A DNA stretch of 64,000 nt from Dysgonomonas gadei ATCC BAA-286 (lineage in GTDB: Bacteria > Bacteroidota > Bacteroidia > Bacteroidales > Dysgonomonadaceae): assembly GCF_000213555.1 (NCBI RefSeq), contig NZ_GL891981.1, forward strand, positions 296,821 through 360,820. The letters run 5' to 3'. Shown here one piece after another: positions 56,995 to 64,000 of this stretch; position 1 is the stretch's first letter; each line of letters opens with the position of its first letter. The notes beneath the pieces were generated by a model, which worked only from the letters and a program-made list of their open reading frames with translations, was not told the origin of the DNA and did no database searches. Both the position numbers and the translations under genes were made by a program.

Positions 56995-59040
56995 ATGAAG
57001 AAAATCTGTCTTTATATTACTCTATCTCTATACACTATTGCAGGGATAGCTCAATCCGACAAGGACATAATAACGGTAGATAAGAAAGCGACTGCCGGGA
57101 CTAAAGCTCTTTATTTTAATTTGTTGAAAATACAAAATGAAGGGGGAATCATTTTTGGTCAGCAGGATGCCACTCTTTATGGGTGCAGTTGGTCGGGGGA
57201 GACTGATCGGAGTGATGTGAAAGATATCACGGGTACACATCCGGCAATAATTGGTTTAGACTTTGAGAGCATTACCCGACAGGACGATAAGGAGCTAAGG
57301 ACACGACAAACACAGCAGCTCGTAGATGAGGCGAAAAAAACTTACAGAAGAGGCGGGATAATTACTTTTTCGTGGCATATGCGGAACCCGGCCAATGATG
57401 GTAGTTTTTATTGGGAAAAGAACCCTGTAAAAGCTGTATCTGATATATTGCCAGGTGGTAGTCTGCATGAAACCTATAAAAGATATCTGAAAACTGTGGC
57501 TGAGGTTTCATCTCAGTTTGTGAATGATAACGGAGAGTTGATCCCTATTATTTTTCGCCCTTTTCACGAATTCGACGGTGAGTGGTTTTGGTGGGGAAAG
57601 GGACATTGCACCAAGGAAGAATATATCTCTTTGTGGCAATTTACGATTAATTACCTCAAAGATGATTCAGGTGTACATAATTTTCTTTATGCTTTTTCGC
57701 CCGATTGCAGATTTGAGACAGCAAATGAGTATTTAAACTACTATCCAGGAGATGAATATGTCGATATTTTAGGGGTAGACGATTATTGGGATTTCAGACC
57801 TGATGGAGCTAACGACCCGAGTTTAGCTGAACATAAACTTAGGATTGTCTCAAATATAGCGAGTTCTAAAAATAAGGTAGCTGCATTTACCGAAACAGGA
57901 TTGGAAGGGGTAAAAGACCCTAAGTGGTACACCACAAAATTATTGCCCATATTACAGAAAGTAAAACTTTCTTATGTAATGGTTTGGCGGAATGCAAATG
58001 ATATGGAGCATCATTTTTATACTCCGACCAAAGGTCATCCTGCCGAAAAAGATTTTCTCCTGTTTTCTAAGGAACCTAATATATTGTTCGAATCCGATTT
58101 GAGCGATATGTACAAAATCAGCTCATCGGATATTACAGGCAATCCTATTTTTAGGGGTTGGTATGCCGATCCCGAAGCCGTGATTTATGCCGACAAGTAT
58201 TGGGTATATCCAACCTATTCAGGTGCAACCTATACCGATCAGGTATATCTCGATGCTTTTTCATCCCCCGACTTGGTGAACTGGACAAAGCATAGCCAAG
58301 TTTTAGACACTATTTCTGTTAAATGGATATGGAGAGCCATGTGGGCTCCTGCGGCATTTGAGAAGGACGGACGTTATTATTTGCTGTTTGGGGGGAATGA
58401 CATCCAAAACGATAATGAATATGGCGGTATAGGTATTGCCGTAGCCGACAAGCCCGAAGGTCCTTTCAAGGACTATTTAAGTAAACCTCTGATAGATAAG
58501 TTTCATAATGGGGCGCAACCCATCGATCAATTCGTATTTAAGGACAGTGATGGGTCGTATTATCTGTATTATGGAGGCTGGAGGCACTGCAATGTGGCAA
58601 AGTTTAATGATGACTTTACCGACTTTGTACCCCTATCTGATGGTTCTATATTTAAAGAAGTTACACCTGACGGTTATGTAGAAGGACCGTTTATGTTTAT
58701 TCGCAATGGTAAGTACTACTTCATGTGGTCAGAGGGTGATTGGGTTGGACCTGACTATTGTGTGGCTTATGCCATTTCCGATAATCCTTTTGGTCCATTT
58801 GAAAGAATAGGAAAGATATTACAACAGAATCCAAAGATAGCAACTGGTGCAGGACATCATTCTGTTGTTCATGAACCGAAATCAAATAAATGGTATATCT
58901 TTTATCATCGCCACCCTTTGGATAGAGAAGAAGGATATTGCAGAGAGACTTGCATTGAGGAGATGCAGTTTGATAATAAAGGGTTTATAAAGCCTGTAAC
59001 TATAACCAATGTGGGAGTACATAAAAATGAGTTAAAATAA
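56995..59040 (+). CDS. Two-enzyme fusion: GH26 mannanase plus GH43-family glycosidase
   Basis: 681 residues with signal peptide (LYTIAGIAQ). Residues about 25-375 form a GH26 barrel with acid/base Glu192 in RPFHEFDGEWFWWG and nucleophile Glu300 in FTETGLEG. The GH26 ends at SDLSDMYK and after about 11 residues a GH43 propeller starts (NPIFRGWYADPEAV, base Asp in YADP; PIDQFVF; acid in YVEGPFMF). All recognised catalytic residues are kept. It would cut mannan and remove a substituent in one polypeptide. The break point coincides with the gap between the separate GH26 and GH43 genes at 45938-48362. Confidence 0.92.
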   Translation: MKKICLYITLSLYTIAGIAQSDKDIITVDKKATAGTKALYFNLLKIQNEGGIIFGQQDATLYGCSWSGETDRSDVKDITGTHPAIIGLDFESITRQDDKELRTRQTQQLVDEAKKTYRRGGIITFSWHMRNPANDGSFYWEKNPVKAVSDILPGGSLHETYKRYLKTVAEVSSQFVNDNGELIPIIFRPFHEFDGEWFWWGKGHCTKEEYISLWQFTINYLKDDSGVHNFLYAFSPDCRFETANEYLNYYPGDEYVDILGVDDYWDFRPDGANDPSLAEHKLRIVSNIASSKNKVAAFTETGLEGVKDPKWYTTKLLPILQKVKLSYVMVWRNANDMEHHFYTPTKGHPAEKDFLLFSKEPNILFESDLSDMYKISSSDITGNPIFRGWYADPEAVIYADKYWVYPTYSGATYTDQVYLDAFSSPDLVNWTKHSQVLDTISVKWIWRAMWAPAAFEKDGRYYLLFGGNDIQNDNEYGGIGIAVADKPEGPFKDYLSKPLIDKFHNGAQPIDQFVFKDSDGSYYLYYGGWRHCNVAKFNDDFTDFVPLSDGSIFKEVTPDGYVEGPFMFIRNGKYYFMWSEGDWVGPDYCVAYAISDNPFGPFERIGKILQQNPKIATGAGHHSVVHEPKSNKWYIFYHRHPLDREEGYCRETCIEEMQFDNKGFIKPVTITNVGVHKNELK

Positions 59041-59048
59041 AGAATGAA

Positions 59049-60188
59049 ATGAAGAAAATAGCTTCTTTTTTTATTATCGCAATATTACTTATAACAGCTT
59101 GTGCTAGAAAAGTGAGTCAAAAACAGGATATAACTTTATCAGGTTTAAGCAAAACGAATTTTAGAACAGAGGTCGATGGCAAGCAGACTTACTTATTTGT
59201 TTTATCCAATAAAAAAGGGATGGAAGTTTGCATTACCAATTTTCGAGGACGAATTGTCTCTATCATGGTTCCTGATAAAAATGGACAAATGAAAGATGTC
59301 GTTTTGGGATTTGATTCGATTCAAGATTACATCAATACACCGAGCGATTTTGGAGCCTCTATCGGACGGTATGCCAACCGTATAAACAAGGGTCTGTTCG
59401 AACTTGATAATGTAAAATATCAATTGTCAACTAATAATTTGGGACATTGTTTGCTCGGTGGTAGCAAAGGGTTTCAATATGTAGTATACGATGTAGTCTT
59501 GATAGACAATAGAATTCTCAAACTAAGCTATTTGGCTATAGATGGGGAACAAGGTTTTCCCGGAAATATGTCTTGTGATGTTTTATTTACACTAACTGAG
59601 GATAATGCTATCGCGATCAAATATAGTGCTGCTGCAGATAAACCTACAATTATTAATATGACAAATCATTCGTATTTTAATTTGGATGGGAATCCTAATA
59701 TTAAAAATACGGATTGGCTGCTAACTCTCAATGCCGATAACTATACCCCTATTGATTCTACTTTCATAACTACCGGAGAAATCGTTACAGTTGAAGGAAC
59801 ACCTTTCGATTTCAGAAAACCGATGGCTATCGGTAAGAGAATAAATAACGAGAATCAACAATTAAAGAATGGAAATGGATATGACCATAATTGGGTTTTA
59901 AATACAGGTGGCGATATTTCAAAAATTGCAGCGACATTAAAATCTAAAGAAACTGGCATTATTTTAGATGTATATACTACAGAACCTGGGATTCAATTGT
60001 ATACTGGTAATTTTTTAGATAGTACAATCGTAGGTAAAAAAAGAATTATCTATCAACAACGAGCATCTGTTTGTCTTGAGATTCAGAAATATCCAGATTC
60101 GCCTAACAAAGAGGATTGGCCCTCCCCAATACTTCGTCCTGAAGAGAAATATGAAAGTGAAACAATTTTTAAATTTTCAGTAGAATAG
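59049..60188 (+). CDS. galM: Aldose 1-epimerase (mutarotase) lipoprotein
   Basis: 379 residues with a lipobox LLITAC (Cys18), so membrane-anchored rather than cytoplasmic. GalM fold with RYANRINKG, catalytic His207 in NHSYFNL, HNWVLN and catalytic Glu312 in TEPGIQLYTGNFL. It equilibrates alpha and beta anomers of released hexoses. Starts 8 bp after the fusion gene and is the last gene of the mannan PUL; it faces the relaxase gene tail to tail with a 70-bp gap. Confidence 0.93.
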   Translation: MKKIASFFIIAILLITACARKVSQKQDITLSGLSKTNFRTEVDGKQTYLFVLSNKKGMEVCITNFRGRIVSIMVPDKNGQMKDVVLGFDSIQDYINTPSDFGASIGRYANRINKGLFELDNVKYQLSTNNLGHCLLGGSKGFQYVVYDVVLIDNRILKLSYLAIDGEQGFPGNMSCDVLFTLTEDNAIAIKYSAAADKPTIINMTNHSYFNLDGNPNIKNTDWLLTLNADNYTPIDSTFITTGEIVTVEGTPFDFRKPMAIGKRINNENQQLKNGNGYDHNWVLNTGGDISKIAATLKSKETGIILDVYTTEPGIQLYTGNFLDSTIVGKKRIIYQQRASVCLEIQKYPDSPNKEDWPSPILRPEEKYESETIFKFSVE

Positions 60189-60258
60189 ACTTTTGCTGAG
60201 TCTTGTATTTACTGTAGACTATATTATATACTATATCTATTTTGTCTTTTGTATAAAC

Positions 60259-61503
60259 TCATCCTAATTTGGGACCCAGTTTTCTTTTATCCGACTGTTG
60301 ACTTTGTTTTTGGCTTTTATTTCCCTTATTCACTTTCAATATTCTCGGGTCATTCCATGATTCTATATACTTTTTATCCCTTTTATTCTCTTTCCAGAGA
60401 TACGGATATGCAAAATCATGGCCTCCCCACCACTTGACTTTAGCTTTAGTGACGTGGCCTGCTTCTATAAGCATTTTATCCCTGATACGCATCTCATACC
60501 TGCCATACTTAACAAACCCATCCGGATTCTCCTTAGACGAAAAAGCTTTGTCCTTTTCATCATTGAGGAATACATAGGAAGAAAATGTTCCATCATTATC
60601 CTTCTTTTTAAGACCTTCCAGATATATAAAGCCATCCTCTTCCAAGATTTGCCACTGTTCTGGCGTTAATTTAACCCCACCGATAGAACGTACCTTCGGT
60701 TTCCTTTCTGCCGGCTGTTCTACTTTCGGTGTCGGCATCTCCTGCTGTAGCTCTCTTGAGGCTTGTTGCTGTAACAATTCGATGTTCTTTTGAAACGCTT
60801 TTTTTAGATTCCCGAAGCTAAATTTGCGATCAATCTGCGAGCCTTTGAAAGCTATATTGTTATACCGAAACGATACCCCTTCGATCTGATTGGTACCTCG
60901 TTTGAATTTATATTCGAGTTCAATACCGAACTTTTGAAGACTAAATCGTAAATCAGCAGGATTCTTACACTTCGGTAAAACAGCTTTAATAGCATCATGG
61001 ATATAATATTTTACCTTATCCGGATCATTGAGTTTCTCCCTTTTCACCCGATCTTTTCCCTTGCCATACGTCAGATTGTATTTATCCTTTAGCTTCTTAC
61101 AGGTCTTGATATTCCGCTTATAATCGTTATTGACAGATATCAGTTTTAAGTCATTGTTAATGCGGTTATAGACAATGTGCAGATGTTCATTGTCGGCATT
61201 GTGATGCCTTACAATAATATACTGGGTATTTTTAATCCCCATTTCCAGCATATATTCTCTCGCCAATTGTACCATAAAATCATTGGTCATCCTTGCTTTG
61301 TCTTCGGGTGCAAATGATATAGGGATATGCCCGACAGGTTGTTTTATCTCTTTTCTACCTGATCGCTGCATGGCAAAACTGCGGATCATATCTTTGGTAT
61401 TATCCGCCCATACGCCCTCCGCTTCCAGCAATTCAGCCGTCTCATTCATTACATATTGGACACATCCCTTAAATGACTTCCCTTTTATATTTTTAGCGAT
61501 CAT
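60259..61503 (-). CDS. mobB: MobB-type relaxase (conjugative element)
   Basis: 414 residues. N-terminal relaxase domain of the Bacteroidota MobP-like group: catalytic Tyr candidate in GCVQYVMNE (about 17), the metal-binding histidines in RHHNADNEHLHIVYNRIN (about 99-116, HxxxxxxHxH). About 275-395 is an added domain (GGVKLTPEQWQILEEDGF... YPYLWKENK) that is also found as a decayed copy at 23.1-23.4 kb. The relaxase nicks oriT and leads the strand to the recipient. It overlaps the upstream mobA gene by 11 bp. The coupling-protein gene usually found next to it is not present here. Confidence 0.92.
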   Translation of the reverse strand: MIAKNIKGKSFKGCVQYVMNETAELLEAEGVWADNTKDMIRSFAMQRSGRKEIKQPVGHIPISFAPEDKARMTNDFMVQLAREYMLEMGIKNTQYIIVRHHNADNEHLHIVYNRINNDLKLISVNNDYKRNIKTCKKLKDKYNLTYGKGKDRVKREKLNDPDKVKYYIHDAIKAVLPKCKNPADLRFSLQKFGIELEYKFKRGTNQIEGVSFRYNNIAFKGSQIDRKFSFGNLKKAFQKNIELLQQQASRELQQEMPTPKVEQPAERKPKVRSIGGVKLTPEQWQILEEDGFIYLEGLKKKDNDGTFSSYVFLNDEKDKAFSSKENPDGFVKYGRYEMRIRDKMLIEAGHVTKAKVKWWGGHDFAYPYLWKENKRDKKYIESWNDPRILKVNKGNKSQKQSQQSDKRKLGPKLG

Positions 61504-61849
61504 CTAGCAGCTTTTTGATTTTAGTAGTTATACTTATTACCTCCATCGCCGTATTGGCAAGACCTGATTTATTGGCCTGCCTGGCTATTTGGTTCAGATT
61601 ATTAGCCATCCCCGAGAGTTTACGCATCAAATCCAAATCTTCCAGAGAGAAACGGAGTTTAACACTTCCCTTAAGTATCATCTCCCGTGCGTACTGTGTA
61701 GCTTTCATTCCCAACTTTTCCGCTTTCTCTTTCACGGAATTAAAATCCTTCTCGCTCAGCTTGAGGTTAATCGAACAGGAAAGTTTCTCTTTTTTCTTCC
61801 TGGGTCTCCCACGAAGAACCTTTGCTTCCAATTTATTTTCACGTTCCAT
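61493..61849 (-). CDS. mobA: MobA/MobC-type relaxosome accessory protein
   Basis: 118 residues. Basic N-terminus (RGRPRKKKEK) followed by a ribbon-helix-helix (SCSINLKLSEKDFNSVKEKA) and the MobC-like helical C-terminus (MRKLSGMANNLNQIARQANK). Such proteins bind oriT and recruit the relaxase. Its stop codon lies inside the start of the relaxase gene, so the two are translationally coupled. oriT is normally just upstream, i.e. in 61850-62350. Confidence 0.9.
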   Translation of the reverse strand: MERENKLEAKVLRGRPRKKKEKLSCSINLKLSEKDFNSVKEKAEKLGMKATQYAREMILKGSVKLRFSLEDLDLMRKLSGMANNLNQIARQANKSGLANTAMEVISITTKIKKLLDDR

Positions 61850-61856
61850 AGCTTTT

Positions 61857-62351
61857 CTATTTCATGTTATGGAAAACTATCAGATGCCTTTTAGCATCTG
61901 AGCGGGACGTAACGCAAGCGACCACCGGGAGATGAAGTGGAGTCTGCGCCTGCAGCCCGGACTTTTTGCGACCGTCGGGAGCGAAATCCGCAGGCTGCCA
62001 AGTGACCTCAGAACAGGCGACCATCGGGAGTGTGTTTTGAAGCAGAAGATAAATCCTAAGGGTACCGGATTTATCTTCCGCGTGGTCACAGCCCCCTGCA
62101 AGGGCAAGGTATTTTCGGAAGTAAGTCAAAAAGTCTCGGAGAGCTTTTTGGGTTACCCGAAAGATTACCTTGCTCCTTTGACGACGAGAAAAAAATAAAG
62201 AGGTGGTAGTCTCTTTATTTTTTGAATTGGCGGCAACCGTTAAACACCCTCCGGAACATAAAACCATACAGTCCGGACATTTAATTGTTACATCATTTTT
62301 AAAAATGCGGCTTGGATAAGAGGCCGCTGATAGTGCTTTTTTACTTTTCAT
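61857..62351 (-). CDS. Doubtful ORF with Cys-rich N-terminus, upstream of mobA
   Basis: A 164-codon frame starting at ATG 62351 and ending 7 bp before mobA, which would fit an operon. Residues about 25-36 form a Cys cluster CPDCMVLCSGGC (four Cys). However it runs through the hairpin at 62192-62223 and through the direct repeats, and its C-terminal half is Arg/Pro-rich with no family resemblance. If anything is translated, a short peptide from the first part is more believable than the full frame. Kept at low confidence. Confidence 0.2.
   Translation of the reverse strand: MKSKKALSAASYPSRIFKNDVTIKCPDCMVLCSGGCLTVAANSKNKETTTSLFFSRRQRSKVIFRVTQKALRDFLTYFRKYLALAGGCDHAEDKSGTLRIYLLLQNTLPMVACSEVTWQPADFAPDGRKKSGLQAQTPLHLPVVACVTSRSDAKRHLIVFHNMK
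61918..62030 (+). repeat. Three direct repeats GCGACC(A/G)(C/T)CGGGAG, spaced about 50 bp
   Basis: Copies at 61918-61931, 61968-61981 and 62017-62030 differ only at two positions. Start-to-start distances are 50 and 49 bp, close to five helical turns, so bound proteins would sit on one DNA face. Candidate relaxosome binding sites. Confidence 0.7.
62045..62078 (+). repeat. 12-bp perfect inverted repeat in the oriT region
   Basis: GAAGATAAATCC (62045-62056) and GGATTTATCTTC (62067-62078) with a 10-nt loop. A hairpin next to the nick site is a usual part of oriT. Confidence 0.75.
62192..62223 (-). terminator. Perfect 12-bp hairpin with flanking A/T runs
   Basis: AAAAATAAAGAG (62192-62203) and CTCTTTATTTTT (62212-62223), 8-nt loop. 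It has a T-run on both strands and so can end transcription in either direction. It insulates mob from anything transcribed leftward from the tra side. Confidence 0.7.
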
Positions 62352-63039
62352 AAGTCTGTTATTTTAATGATACAGACCACGAATTAAATAATAATATTTC
62401 TTGAATTACAATGCTTTACCCGGATCGGATTTAGCTGCGGGGACTCGCTGTAAATTACTGTTTCAGGCATAAAAATATCGGTGCGAACTGCTTCGATCTG
62501 CTATAGCGGAAAATCAGGAAAGTTTTCCGTATCAGTAAATATTGTTTTTTTACAACACATTCGCCTAAGCCCGGAATAATCCGACTCTTTTCTGGAGCAA
62601 AATAAAGTCATTCTATGCAATAGAAACGAGTGTTATGTATTGATAAATAAGTTGTTATATATTCGTGCCTGAAAGTCTGATAAACTTACAATTTGCAGAT
62701 TTGATAAACAGCAAAACGGATAACTATCGATATGTCGATAGAATTTGAAAGTTTGAAGATCTGCCGTTTTTCAGACTTGAAATTTTTCAAATTATTTTCT
62801 GATTTTGAAAAATTGGAAATTATCAAACTTGAAAATTCGGTGATTTGAAAACATGTAAACATGTAAACATGAAAATTTTCAATATCGCATGAAAGGTTGA
62901 AAAGTTGCACTTCTTCAAACTTTATTGAAAATAAGACGATTTTAAAATCTGTTAGGTATTCCTAAAACTTTCAATTAAGAAGTAAAAGCTGAAAATTTTC
63001 TAATTCATCATATGTCTAATTTTAAAACTATCAATCCGT
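62352..63039. other. A+T-rich intergenic region with repeats upstream of traA
   Basis: 688 bp without a credible gene. From about 62650 to 62950 it is full of GAAAATTT/TTGAAA-type words; two tandem copies of ACATGTAA (62851-62866, period 8) plus ACATG follow, and a 7-bp inverted repeat CTATCGA-TATG-TCGATAG lies at 62724-62741. Likely the control region of the tra operon (regulator or ParA-type binding sites). No exact TAnnTTTG promoter was pinned down. Confidence 0.5.
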
Positions 63040-63816
63040 ATGAAACAGAAACCTTTATTTATCGCTTTCTCCACCCAGAAGGGCGGAGTCGGCAAGAGTA
63101 CATTCACCGTACTGGCAGCAAGCCTGCTACATTATCAGAAAGGATTGAATGTTGCCGTGATAGACTGCGACTATCCGCAGTGCAGCGTCTATGAAATGCG
63201 CAAAAGGGAAATACGTCAACTGGAGACCAACCTGCATTACCAATCCAAAGCTATTGAGCTGTTCGAATCACAGGGTAAGCAAACCTATCCGATTGTCTGT
63301 GCCAAGCCCGAAGAGGCTATAGCCAGAGCACAAGCGTTTTTATCAGAAGAGGCTGCCGCTTATGATATGGTCTTTTTCGACCTGCCCGGCACCATCAACA
63401 ACGAGGGTGTGATTACTACTTTTATGGGCATGGATTATGTCTTTGTACCGATGTCCCCTTCCCGGCTCTCGATGGAAAGCACCCTCTCGTTTATTATTCC
63501 CGCCAGCGAGTTGATACAGGAACATACGGATATAAAGCTAAAAGCTATCCACCTGTTCTGGAACCGTATCGACGGGCGTATCAAAAAAGAATGGCTCACC
63601 CATTACCAAGGCGTTATCCGGGAGTTCGGTTTATCCCTTATGCAGACAGCCATTCCCCAATCCGTCCGCTATGACAGGGAGCAATCTCTGGAGGGCAGCG
63701 ATGCCGTCTTTCTCTCCACCATATTCCCTGCCGATAAGAACCTGGTCAAAGGCAGCAACCTAGATCTGCTGGTCGATGAAATACTGGAAATTATTCACTT
63801 AAGACCTCAGATCTAA
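63040..63816 (+). CDS. traA: ParA-family ATPase, TraA of a Bacteroidota conjugative element
   Basis: 258 residues. Deviant Walker A KGGVGKST at about 14-21 (FSTQKGGVGKSTFTVLAASLL), Walker B-type VIDCDYPQCS and VFFDLPG. Most similar in outline to the ParA-like protein that opens the tra operon of CTnDOT-type elements, not to chromosomal ParA. Start ATG 63040 is chosen because it begins directly before the nucleotide-binding domain. Its stop overlaps the next ATG (TAATG). Notably richer in G+C than the PUL genes. Role in transfer is not well known. Confidence 0.88.
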   Translation: MKQKPLFIAFSTQKGGVGKSTFTVLAASLLHYQKGLNVAVIDCDYPQCSVYEMRKREIRQLETNLHYQSKAIELFESQGKQTYPIVCAKPEEAIARAQAFLSEEAAAYDMVFFDLPGTINNEGVITTFMGMDYVFVPMSPSRLSMESTLSFIIPASELIQEHTDIKLKAIHLFWNRIDGRIKKEWLTHYQGVIREFGLSLMQTAIPQSVRYDREQSLEGSDAVFLSTIFPADKNLVKGSNLDLLVDEILEIIHLRPQI

Positions 63817-64000
63817 TGGCAACAGATAAAACAACAAATAGATACGAAGACCTGCTCAAATCGGCACATAAAGGAATCGATCTGGATCAGCCTGTACACA
63901 AAACAGGGCAGGAAGAAAAAGTAGCAGAGCCTGTAGATACAATACCTGTCGATGTAGTCGCGGATGGTTCAGATCCTGCGAAGATGGAACCGAATGCAAA
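63816..64000 (+). CDS. Second gene of the tra operon, DUF3408/TraB-like (partial)
   Basis: ATG at 63816 overlaps the traA stop codon. 61 codons are visible, beginning MATDKTTNRYEDLLKSAHKG and continuing with an acidic, low-complexity stretch (QEEKVAEPVDTIP). In CTnDOT-like tra operons a DUF3408 protein with a disordered N-terminus follows the ParA gene, which this fits by place and composition. The diagnostic C-terminal domain is outside the window. Confidence 0.5.
   Translation, partial: MATDKTTNRYEDLLKSAHKGIDLDQPVHKTGQEEKVAEPVDTIPVDVVADGSDPAKMEPNA

Larger units (their letters stand above)
61850..62351. other. Probable oriT region between mob and tra modules
   Basis: About 500 bp, richer in G+C than its surroundings, with three spaced direct repeats, a 12-bp and another 12-bp perfect hairpin, and an 8-bp inverted repeat GCAAGGTA/TACCTTGC (62104-62111/62167-62174). 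Position directly upstream of mobA and between divergent mob and tra genes is where oriT is found in Bacteroides conjugative elements. The nick site itself cannot be named from sequence alone. Confidence 0.5.
27172..64000 (+). mobile_element. Candidate integrative conjugative element carrying the mannan PUL (extent inferred)
   Basis: Integrase genes at one side (27172-29581) and a mob/tra module at the other (60259 to beyond the window) bracket the mannan PUL on one continuous stretch with no intervening core genes. The mob and tra genes are divergent, as in CTnDOT-type elements. The right end lies outside the window and no att repeat was found, so the limits are a guess. Confidence 0.4.

Noticed and set aside
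61932..62198. 88-codon + strand frame in the oriT region
   Set aside because: Overlaps the - strand frame, direct repeats and hairpins; no family resemblance or credible start context. Treated as composition-driven noise.
62851..62871. ACATGTAA tandem repeat as a CRISPR or VNTR
   Set aside because: Only two full 8-bp units, no spacers, no cas genes.

Overview
The window looks like a chromosomal stretch of a gut- or termite-type Bacteroidota, plausibly Dysgonomonas/Parabacteroides-like (genus is an inference). Reasons: three SusC/SusD pairs, a hybrid two-component sensor (HTCS), SusD-type lipoproteins, low G+C, few Shine-Dalgarno sites, and promoters of the Bacteroidota form TTTG-N19-20-TAnnTTTG.

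Region 1 (1-21.5 kb) is a polysaccharide utilization locus (PUL) read entirely on the + strand. It opens with a frameshifted, truncated sialate O-acetylesterase. Two consecutive SusC/SusD pairs and a DUF1735-type lipoprotein follow. After a hairpin come a DapA/NanA-family lyase, a GH63/MGH1-like (alpha/alpha)6 hydrolase, an L-fucose/D-arabinose isomerase, a YhcH/YiaL-family lipoprotein, an MFS transporter, a ribulokinase and a secreted VCBS/FG-GAP protein. Isomerase plus ribulokinase without an aldolase fits use of a pentose such as D-arabinose at least as well as fucose. No glycan target is certain.

Region 2 (21.5-29.6 kb) is a graveyard of mobile DNA: an orphan promoter, a decayed IS256-family transposase, a fragment of a relaxase C-terminus, an IS21-family element with broken istA and intact istB, an integrase-HTH chimera cut by that IS, an apparently intact tyrosine recombinase, and a second tandem recombinase that lacks its catalytic tyrosine.

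Region 3 (30.0-60.2 kb) is a complete beta-mannan PUL. An HTCS and an AraC regulator precede SusC, SusD and a surface glycan-binding lipoprotein. Then come a GH2 beta-mannosidase, a metallophosphoesterase, a GH26, a GH43 with a discoidin-like domain, two CBM35-GH26 lipoproteins, a GH130 mannosylglucose phosphorylase, a GPH symporter, a mannobiose 2-epimerase, a BNR-fold protein, a GH26-GH43 fusion and an aldose 1-epimerase. The expected flow is: surface GH26 enzymes cut mannan, SusC/D import oligosaccharides, periplasmic GH26/GH2/GH43 enzymes trim them, the symporter imports mannobiose, the epimerase makes mannosylglucose, and GH130 releases mannose 1-phosphate and glucose.

Region 4 (60.26-64 kb) is the start of a conjugation module: relaxase and accessory genes on the - strand, a repeat- and hairpin-rich region that is probably the transfer origin, then a divergent ParA-type traA and the start of the next tra gene. 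With tandem integrases on one side of the mannan PUL and mob/tra on the other, the PUL may be cargo of an integrative and conjugative element. This is the main hypothesis of interest, and no att sites were identified.
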